From positions 1-10,936 of the forward strand of contig LT649975.1 in the NCBI GenBank assembly GCA_900128395.1: DNA of 10,936 bases. The letters run 5' to 3'. The translations under genes were made by a program, and so were the position numbers. Below, piece by piece: positions 1-5,696 of the stretch. Under the pieces are notes generated by a model. It was not told the DNA's origin. It searched no databases and saw only the letters and a program-made list of their open reading frames with translations. Position 1 is the first letter of the stretch. Each line of letters begins with the position of its first letter. This DNA is from Stramenopiles sp. TOSAG23-2. Taxonomy: Eukaryota > Sar.

Positions 1-140
1 GAAAAATAATGGTGTGCCATTTGGAAGGAAACCAAGTAAATTATAAAAAAATTTATGCATACGAATCCTCGTATAATATAAAACATGGTATTTATATATT
101 GTATTTTAAACTCTCGAATTTTTAAATATTTTACATGTGC
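1..140. other. A+T-rich 3' flank of the GH99-like gene
   Basis: This short region lies downstream of the presumed original stop (141-143, minus strand). It is A+T-rich with no convincing coding frame, and probably holds the 3' UTR and polyadenylation region of the minus-strand gene. I could not point to a specific signal. Confidence 0.4.
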
Positions 141-331
141 TCAACTTTCTAAACCCTTTTTAAAAGCATCAAGTCTACTAGTTTCCTCGCCTTTTGTCGG
201 TAACAACCAACCACCTTCAGTATTTTCATTCCATGCGTAGACGATTGCTGCCTCACTTGGTACGATAGATGGATTATTTTCAATGAACGATGATGCGGAT
301 TTAATTAAATTTGTTAATTCTTCTGGCTCCG
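141..331 (-). other. Displaced original 3' end of the GH99-like gene
   Basis: This minus-strand segment holds the second copy of the conserved C-terminal coding sequence (the AWNENTEGGW part), followed by about 15 codons ending in KKGLES and a TGA at 141-143. It is out of frame with the main coding sequence because the duplication is 143 bp, not a multiple of three. It is most likely the original gene end, reached only if one repeat copy is removed (by splicing, or in a non-duplicated allele). It is unlikely to be a separate gene, because it lacks a signal peptide and the rest of the domain. Confidence 0.7.
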
Positions 332-475
332 GCCTTTTGTCGGTAACAACCAACCACCTTCAGTATTTTCATTCCATGCGTAGACGATTGCTGCCTCACT
401 TGGTACGATAGATGGATTATTTTCAATGAACGATGATGCGGATTTAATTAAATTTGTTAATTCTTCTGGCTCCGG
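189..475. repeat. Perfect 143-bp tandem duplication
   Basis: Positions 189-331 and 332-474 are identical, and identity continues one base further (332 equals 475). The bases just outside differ (188 is c, 331 is g). The unit lies wholly within the 3' coding part of the GH99-like gene. Perfect identity implies a very recent event, an allele difference, or an assembly artefact. 143 is 3x47+2, so the duplication changes the reading frame. Confidence 0.97.
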
Positions 476-1468
476 GGCATTATAATGTTGTGCACTTTCA
501 TTTACCCATATAGGTGGATGATCTGCACGTGGTCTAGGATCCCATCCCATTGGAACATTTGGCACTAGTACATCATTATTATCTTTTGCCATATTCCAAA
601 AGTTCAACGCTGATGAATGCAGCTCGCTAAATGGTAAGCCTGCGATTGTTCCACCTGGTAAGGCATAGGAAGATATAGCATCAAAACCTAAATTATTCTT
701 TAATGTAACGGCCTGTTGATAATTTCCAACGCCAACACACATTGCAACAAAATACGGATTGCCTGAACCTTGTGCAATACTTTCTTGGCGAAATGCCTCC
801 CACTGTTTTCGCCATGCATCCCAACCACCATTCATTTTTGCCTCTTGCTCACTCGCTTGAAATAAAAATATGATTGGCCTAGATTCTCCATCAATGAAAA
901 CACGATGAAAAGCTGGATCTTTAATTGTTGGTAAATATCTTTTACGCATTACAGGCAAAGCAGGGCTTGCGCCAAGTAATACCATTGAAATATTTACCAA
1001 ATTTTTTAATGACGATTTCAAATGAAGTTTAAGTCCATATGCTGGATCTTCTGCTTTATAACCAAGACTGGATGGACCTAATCCACTTTTCGTTTTACCC
1101 CAATATCCATTACATTGGTCAATATCTTTATCTTTAGGCCAAATGCAATATGTATCATAAGCAAAAAAAGATATTCCAGCGTTGAAAGCATAATTTAATT
1201 CTAAATCCATTATAGATTGTTTATTTGCATTAAAAGTTAAATTACCGGACGATTCATTAATTTCAACATACCATGGTAATCGCCAATGGTATTTTTTCGG
1301 TCTCATAGTTAATGCAACAGTTTCAGAAATAACATCTTTTTGCAAGCCATTCCAACAATCCCACCTAATTATTCCAAAACTTTGCTTTGCATTAACTCCA
1401 GAAAGAAAGGAGAATTGATGTATTAAAAATATGCTAATAATAGTGAATATAAATATAATTGACTTCAT
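314..1468 (-). CDS. Secreted GH99-like / WbsX-type glycan-active protein, 3' end altered by a duplication
   Basis: The 384-residue product starts with a signal peptide (residues 1-27: Lys, then a hydrophobic run ending in VNA), so it probably enters the secretory pathway. The body resembles the GH99-like/WbsX group. It has an early WDCWNG motif (36-41), an AGISFFAYDTY segment (97-107) like the strand where this group carries 'AGIDGF.fY.y', and a C-terminal YAWNENTEGGW (363-373) matching the family's 'AWNEW.EG' motif. This group includes glycoside hydrolases and proteins linked to polysaccharide synthesis; substrate and reaction cannot be told here. The last five residues (RSQKN) result from a frame change caused by the 143-bp tandem duplication at 189-475. 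Without one copy, the frame would run on to a TGA at 141-143 and give 394 residues ending in KKGLES. The conserved motif is kept either way. The family assignment is from motif recognition only. Confidence 0.72.
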   Translation of the reverse strand: MKSIIFIFTIISIFLIHQFSFLSGVNAKQSFGIIRWDCWNGLQKDVISETVALTMRPKKYHWRLPWYVEINESSGNLTFNANKQSIMDLELNYAFNAGISFFAYDTYCIWPKDKDIDQCNGYWGKTKSGLGPSSLGYKAEDPAYGLKLHLKSSLKNLVNISMVLLGASPALPVMRKRYLPTIKDPAFHRVFIDGESRPIIFLFQASEQEAKMNGGWDAWRKQWEAFRQESIAQGSGNPYFVAMCVGVGNYQQAVTLKNNLGFDAISSYALPGGTIAGLPFSELHSSALNFWNMAKDNNDVLVPNVPMGWDPRPRADHPPIWVNESAQHYNAPEPEELTNLIKSASSFIENNPSIVPSEAAIVYAWNENTEGGWLLPTKGRSQKN

Positions 1469-1880
1469 AACAACATTCCAAAAATAATATATATATATGT
1501 GTTTTTCTCTTACTCATATTATATATTTATATATAAAATTTTCTCTTACTCATATATTAATATATATATGTGTGTGTATACAATGAATATATAGTATATA
1601 GTCTGTTTGTAGAAATTAAACAACAACTGAAGAGTAGAATAAATCTAATTTTTTTAATAAGAGTGTCTTTTTATTGTGAATTATTATTTATAAATAGTAC
1701 CTGGTACCTGGTAAATATAATAATAAACATTACTATATTGTAAAATACCGAATTTCTACGTAAAATAAATAGCCCCTATCAAACGCTTTGCCCTAGTTTG
1801 TATTACGATTGCTGCAGATTTGCTCTCCGTACACACAAATTCTCTTTTTGCCCCCCTCATATTACCTATTCTATAATTAA
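1469..1880. promoter_or_regulatory. Intergenic region, presumed promoter of the GH99-like gene and 3' flank of the armadillo gene
   Basis: About 410 bp separate the armadillo gene stop (1881-1883) from the GH99-like start (1468), both on the minus strand. It contains AT and TG simple tracts near 1487-1500 and 1560-1578, a 17-bp direct repeat at 1503-1519 and 1539-1555, and a 7-bp tandem repeat gtacctg at 1697-1710. No RNA gene or coding frame is evident. The promoter role is inferred from position only. Confidence 0.45.
1503..1555. repeat. 17-bp direct repeat, 36 bp apart
   Basis: The sequence ttttctcttactcatat occurs exactly at 1503-1519 and 1539-1555. The spacer is AT-only, so the array may be two copies of a 36-bp unit. 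It lies 35-90 bp upstream of the minus-strand GH99-like start codon, where it could be a duplicated promoter element or a minisatellite seed. Confidence 0.85.
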
Positions 1881-2684
1881 CTACTTCTTTCTACTACCTC
1901 CTTTTCTTTTCGATCGAGAGGTACTTCCATTTCGCTTACTACCACTAGTAACTCTACGTCTTGATGTTGAATTGTTTCCGAAACGGTCATTATCACTCAT
2001 CCTACGTCGTATTGAACGTCCTTGGTTTTTGCTTCTACCCCTTCCATCTTGCTCAACTGGTGTGATACCACGAATTGATCCGACGGAAAGTGGCTTCAAA
2101 GGTGTCATTGGAAATTGTAAATCACTACCATCACCACCCCCATTAATTGTTGATGAACGTGATGCTGTTCTAATCAATCTTTCTAAACCATCTGCCATAA
2201 ATTTCGGTACCGATGTAAAATCACCATTAGATACGTCTTCTTGGCCTAGCGACATAGCCATACTGCCTCTTGTTGAATTTCCGCGTTTTTCTCCTACAAG
2301 TATACCATTCCAAACCCCGCGTTCAGTCATATTTATACGATCACGTTCAGCCATTGCCCACCGATATGTATGCTCTAACAAAGTTCGTCGCAATTGTGCA
2401 TCTTGCTTCGCCCTTTTCGTCTCTGCACGATTCCGCATATCATTAACAAATTGTTGTGCAGATTTTTTTCTCCTATTTCGTTCCATTTCTGCAACTCGAA
2501 TTGCTGATTTAGCAGCAGTTGCAACACGTACAGTTGGAGTAACAGCAACGCGTGGGGGTAGTGTTGAAGGCATAGGATTATCATTATACATATTAGTTTG
2601 TGCTAGTTCGATTTGTTCAGCTACATATTCTTTACTTTGGTACTGTTCTTCAATATTATTATTTTCTGCAGTGTCGTTGTGGTT
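1881..2684 (-). CDS. 3' part of the armadillo-repeat gene (basic, low-complexity tail), in the -1 frame
   Basis: This frame is open from just after a TAG at 2685-2687 to the TAG stop at 1881-1883. Its first Met is at 2591, but the reading upstream of that Met (IEEQYQ, YVAEQIELAQ) looks like genuine protein, so it is probably the continuation of the armadillo gene rather than an independent gene. The first third is a charged helical segment rich in Arg, Lys and Ala (AEMERNRRKK, RAKQDAQLRR, YRWAMAERDR). The rest is disordered, with many Ser, Gly and Arg, ending in a basic run (SRSKRKGGSRKK). Joined to the upstream frame by a -1 shift in the 61-bp overlap, the product would be about 488 residues from the Met at 3346. 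I recognise no known domain here. Confidence 0.6.
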   Translation of the reverse strand, partial: NHNDTAENNNIEEQYQSKEYVAEQIELAQTNMYNDNPMPSTLPPRVAVTPTVRVATAAKSAIRVAEMERNRRKKSAQQFVNDMRNRAETKRAKQDAQLRRTLLEHTYRWAMAERDRINMTERGVWNGILVGEKRGNSTRGSMAMSLGQEDVSNGDFTSVPKFMADGLERLIRTASRSSTINGGGDGSDLQFPMTPLKPLSVGSIRGITPVEQDGRGRSKNQGRSIRRRMSDNDRFGNNSTSRRRVTSGSKRNGSTSRSKRKGGSRKK

Positions 2685-3346
2685 CTAGCCCGTCGCCCTA
2701 ATTGTATTAAAGCTTCAGCAACTCCTTCATTTACCAACATCGTATGGTTACTTTCATTTGTTGCCAAATTGTGAAATGCAATGGCCACTAATTCTTGTGT
2801 CAAATGATCGTTTGATAATGAAGATTGAATCAAACATGCTATTCCACCTTCCCGAACAATCCTACGGATATCCCCACTATATGTCATTCCACAAAACGCT
2901 AGTGCAATATCTTTCCTGATAATTTCTACTTGTTGAAACATTCTTTTGTTGTCTTTAACATGATCGTAATATACCTTCGTCATCGCTTGTAAAACGGCAA
3001 CTCCACCAAAATTTACTAGATCAGCACATGGTGCGCCAACTCCACAAGATAGTCGGCATATAGTTCGTATGATAATTAATGCAATAGTACATAACTTCTC
3101 ATCCGGATCTTTAAACAGAAACGTTGCTTCACCCGGCTTTTTTGGATTTTGACTGTAACCTTGTTCCTGCATAATTTTATCATAATCCAATCCAACAGCT
3201 GTTGCTAATGCTTCAATAGCACCTTGTTTTGCCATTGATCGAAGATTTAATATGTCACGTGCAAATAATTCCATAGATCTGCAACATAATTCACGAATAT
3301 CTTGCTCTACCACGGGTTCTGACAGAACACTATGTAAAAGCTCCAT
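2621..3346 (-). CDS. Armadillo-repeat protein, 5'-truncated N-terminal part
   Basis: The 241-residue reading contains tandem helical repeats of armadillo type: 'QGAIEALATAVG', 'FGGVAVLQAM', 'EGGIACLIQSSL' and 'EGVAEALIQLG', each a G-[AGV]-[IV]-x-x-L start followed by hydrophobic helices such as 'QELVAIAFHNLATNESN'. Such repeats form a superhelical protein-binding surface; the partner is unknown. Two things suggest it is incomplete. First, the frame continues upstream of Met 3346 to 3376 and reads SIIRDGA before MELL, which is itself the start of an armadillo repeat, so the true N-terminus is probably missing. Second, the last ~20 residues, to the TAG at 2621-2623, look unnatural (Thr4, then KIIILKN), whereas the -1 frame reads as protein. 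Upstream on this strand lies only the antisense of the kinesin-like gene. Confidence 0.72.
   Translation of the reverse strand: MELLHSVLSEPVVEQDIRELCCRSMELFARDILNLRSMAKQGAIEALATAVGLDYDKIMQEQGYSQNPKKPGEATFLFKDPDEKLCTIALIIIRTICRLSCGVGAPCADLVNFGGVAVLQAMTKVYYDHVKDNKRMFQQVEIIRKDIALAFCGMTYSGDIRRIVREGGIACLIQSSLSNDHLTQELVAIAFHNLATNESNHTMLVNEGVAEALIQLGRRARTTTTLQKIIILKNSTKVKNM
2624..2684 (-). other. Frame-change zone in the armadillo gene
   Basis: Both the upstream (armadillo) frame and the downstream tail frame are open across these 61 bases. A single -1 shift, equal to one missing base, anywhere here joins them. The zone includes an A4 run followed by AAT repeats, which are prone to indels. I see no canonical X XXY YYZ slippery heptamer in the correct frame, and no GT-AG pair that would make an intron of plausible size. 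A sequencing or assembly indel, or a real mutation, is therefore more likely than programmed frameshifting. Confidence 0.6.
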
Positions 3347-3514
3347 GGCGCCATCTCGTATAATAGAAGGGAATATCTAGATCGTTTCCAAAAATCGGAG
3401 GATGTTATTATACCATCATGCAATCAAGGATATCGTTTAAGAATGCTTATGGGTGCAACAGTGAATAAAGCTAGAAAAATTCCTGCATTTCAACCTAATG
3501 ATTGGAATTATTGA
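3338..3514 (+). pseudogene. Orphan C-terminal coding fragment, product unknown
   Basis: A plus-strand frame is open from 3338 to a TGA at 3512-3514. From about 3356 it reads like real protein (YNRREYLDRF, then GYRLRMLMGA, ending KIPAFQPNDWNY) with balanced composition and codons like its neighbours. It has no plausible start or 5' portion, because upstream it runs into the antisense of the armadillo gene. It ends only 8 bp before the ATG of the kinesin-like gene and in a different frame. It may be the 3' end of a gene cut by a rearrangement or assembly join, or a last exon. I do not recognise the family. A chance frame of 58 codons cannot be excluded. Confidence 0.4.
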
Positions 3515-3522
3515 AAAACATA

Positions 3523-5628
3523 ATGTCAACAAAAGCACCATCGAAACCATCTACTCCAAATAAAAGTCTCCCGTCAAAACCATCTACACCAAGTAAAAGT
3601 CTTCCATCAAAACCATCTACTCCTAGTACAAGTAATACAAGTAAAAAAAAGGATAAAGGTGGGATAGGAGTTGCTAGAAAAATTCGTGGTAGTGGATACC
3701 CAACGGATGAACAACTCGACCGCTTTAGACGTAGGATACGTGTAGAGCTAGTAAAGGATCGAAAAGATGAGTTTGGTAGAAATTATTGGAGCAAAATGGA
3801 TGAGACAAAAAGAATTTTTGGTGTTTCTGGTAATCACAATTTACACGTACGTGCATTTTTAAGAATTAGACCTTTATTACTTCATGAAGAAGAGGAAGAA
3901 GGTGGAGAAGGTCCAATCCCGCATTTTGAGGAAGATGGACTAAAAGTTTTTTATCCAAATGTTACCGCTTCAACAGAAGGTAAATATACCATTTTTAACG
4001 CATTTTCAGTATTTGGTGACTACGTCGATCAACCAACTTTATTTGACAATTTCATGCCTCCATCCTTACGATATTATTTATCTGGCGGAAATGCTGCATT
4101 TGTATCATATGGTGCAAGTGACTCTGGTTTAAATCATACATTATTTGGGCCTGATTTTTGGGATTATTTAGAAGCAATATACGTACCTCCAGGCAGTAAA
4201 AATAATTCAAAATTTTTGGACAACATGAACAGAGATGAAATGATGTTGGATGATGGATCATCTAATTTGGATGTTTTATTTGAAAATAATCAATTAAACT
4301 TAGATAATGTAAATATAAATAATATAAGTAGACCTCAATCACGTGGTAATAACATTTCCAGCAGACCACAGTCACGTGGCAATAACATTTCTAGTAGACC
4401 ACAGTCACGAGGTACGATGTCAACCAGACCGCAATCTCGTGCATCTGAAGTCAGTAGTGTTCCATCGTCGTTGTTCACAACATATCCTGGTGATAAAAGG
4501 GCTGTGCAAAATAAGAAATTAAATGAAGAAATACCTGATTGTTCCGAGTTTGATGGGATATTTCCACGCGCTATTAGCTATATCTTTAAAGAAGTTAGTC
4601 ACCGAGAAACAAAAAATTATAAATCTTTCTTAAATGAATGTTATCGTGGATATTTAGCACGCGATACATTGGAAATGGAAGGATTAACAACAATATATTT
4701 AATTCAATGTAAAATTACTGGAGTTAGCGATAGATGGGATGTACGTGGTGATCGATTGTCTGAAGGTGAAGAGAAGACTGGTAAATATTATTTCGTGGAA
4801 TGCTGTCACACGGATCAAACTGCATCGAGCGGAGGACATAGTAATCAATCTGCGTTGTTAGAGTGTTTAGCAAAAGCCAGATTAAATGCTTTTCCAACTG
4901 GGAAAGCTAAGCGATCATTACCAATTCGCAATTCCCCTTTGACACAGGTTTTATCTTCAGCATTAAAGCCTGGACAAATGATGACATTTGTAGCAAATAT
5001 GTCAATTGCTCAAAAGCATTATGATGAATCATATCAAACATGCCATGATGTTGATTATATTCATATGGCTAATCGCAATACCAATCTGTTAGAAGGTAAA
5101 TCCAGCGTGATGTCTACAAAAAGTACGAAGATGAAGAAAAAAAAACGTAAGAAGAAAGTTAAGAAAAAGATGGTACGTAAAAAAAAGGATATTGATGAAG
5201 GCAAAAAAGTAGAAGAAATTGACGAGGACCCCTCATATATTAACCCGAATGATTATGGTAGGAAACATGTTAAGATAACAAATAATGTAGAATATGAAAA
5301 ACTTAATTGGGAACCAACTTCCGAAGTTTCAAAACATGATGTAATGCCACCAGTGCTTGCAAAGCCTTCAAGATTATCAGAAATGTTAGCATCTTCATCG
5401 TTATTATCACCATCGAAAAGAAGATCATCCATTCGGAAAAAAAATATATCCTCTCCATCATCAAATCAAATGTTTATATCTTCAAATATAATAAATTCAA
5501 AACATATCGTATATCCTGAGGATTATAATTATGAAAAAACAAATACATCGAAAAATACAACTGGTGAAGATGTTGAAGAAGGTGACAAAAAGGATGACGC
5601 TACTAATAAATATGTCGTTGCGATGTAA
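3523..5628 (+). CDS. Divergent kinesin-like protein with a degenerate motor domain (probable pseudo-motor)
   Basis: The start is the ATG at 3523 (701 residues); upstream of it the frame has only non-ATG codons and then a stop. Order of parts: Ser/Pro/Lys repeats (1-40), a basic linker, then a kinesin-type fold. The first strand reads VRAFLRIRPLL (109-119), and 'FNAFSVFGDY' matches the kinesin 'F..VF' strand. The P-loop position reads GASDSGLNHT (197-206) instead of GQTGSGKT, so the lysine is gone. The switch II position reads FVECCHTD (424-431) instead of LVDLAGSE. The microtubule-binding helix is well kept as PIRNSPLTQVLSSAL (467-481), followed by YDESYQT and MANR. No clear NxxSSRSH switch I is seen. 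An insert of about 100 residues with four RPQSR repeats (269-306) splits the domain. A Lys-rich block (533-556) and a disordered tail follow. It probably binds microtubules or a partner motor without ATP turnover. It converges on the CEP164-like gene, 68 bp away. Confidence 0.8.
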   Translation: MSTKAPSKPSTPNKSLPSKPSTPSKSLPSKPSTPSTSNTSKKKDKGGIGVARKIRGSGYPTDEQLDRFRRRIRVELVKDRKDEFGRNYWSKMDETKRIFGVSGNHNLHVRAFLRIRPLLLHEEEEEGGEGPIPHFEEDGLKVFYPNVTASTEGKYTIFNAFSVFGDYVDQPTLFDNFMPPSLRYYLSGGNAAFVSYGASDSGLNHTLFGPDFWDYLEAIYVPPGSKNNSKFLDNMNRDEMMLDDGSSNLDVLFENNQLNLDNVNINNISRPQSRGNNISSRPQSRGNNISSRPQSRGTMSTRPQSRASEVSSVPSSLFTTYPGDKRAVQNKKLNEEIPDCSEFDGIFPRAISYIFKEVSHRETKNYKSFLNECYRGYLARDTLEMEGLTTIYLIQCKITGVSDRWDVRGDRLSEGEEKTGKYYFVECCHTDQTASSGGHSNQSALLECLAKARLNAFPTGKAKRSLPIRNSPLTQVLSSALKPGQMMTFVANMSIAQKHYDESYQTCHDVDYIHMANRNTNLLEGKSSVMSTKSTKMKKKKRKKKVKKKMVRKKKDIDEGKKVEEIDEDPSYINPNDYGRKHVKITNNVEYEKLNWEPTSEVSKHDVMPPVLAKPSRLSEMLASSSLLSPSKRRSSIRKKNISSPSSNQMFISSNIINSKHIVYPEDYNYEKTNTSKNTTGEDVEEGDKKDDATNKYVVAM
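3541..3633 (+). repeat. In-frame 33-bp minisatellite (11-residue SKPSTPxKSLP units)
   Basis: Units at 3541-3573 and 3574-3606, plus a partial third at 3607-3633, encode Ser-Lys-Pro-Ser-Thr-Pro followed by Asn/Ser-Lys-Ser-Leu-Pro. Differences between units are mostly third-position changes, so the array is somewhat diverged. It gives the kinesin-like protein a disordered, basic N-terminus of a kind often found in microtubule-associated proteins. Confidence 0.9.
4330..4440 (+). repeat. In-frame RPQSR repeats inside the kinesin-like motor domain
   Basis: Four RPQSR motifs occur with spacings of 11, 11 and 10 residues. The middle units read SRPQSRGNNIS and share nearly identical 33-bp DNA. The array is part of an Asn/Ser-rich insertion between the degenerate P-loop region and the C-terminal half of the motor fold. 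Confidence 0.9.
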
Positions 5629-5696
5629 ATTTTATTAATATATAATATAAAAAAATTATATTCGTATCATATATACGTAAACAAAATTTACCCTTT
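5629..5696. other. Short convergent intergenic spacer
   Basis: Only 68 A+T-rich bases separate the TAA of the kinesin-like gene (plus strand) from the TAA of the CEP164-like gene (minus strand). Both 3' UTRs and polyadenylation signals must lie here or overlap the neighbouring coding sequence. ATATAA/TATAAAA-like sequences are present, but I cannot assign a specific signal. Confidence 0.5.

Noticed and set aside
141-353. A separate 70-residue minus-strand gene
   Set aside because: It is the second copy of the 143-bp duplication plus the displaced original gene end, not an independent gene.
1798-2688. Long plus-strand open frame (about 296 codons) opposite the armadillo gene tail
   Set aside because: It begins with TTG, is rich in Phe/Leu/Ser/Cys as expected for the antisense of a Lys/Arg/Glu-rich gene, and lies opposite a frame with better protein character.
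3502-3522. TTG-initiated N-terminal extension of the kinesin-like protein
   Set aside because: TTG initiation is not expected in a nuclear gene, and the ATG at 3523 is seven codons later.
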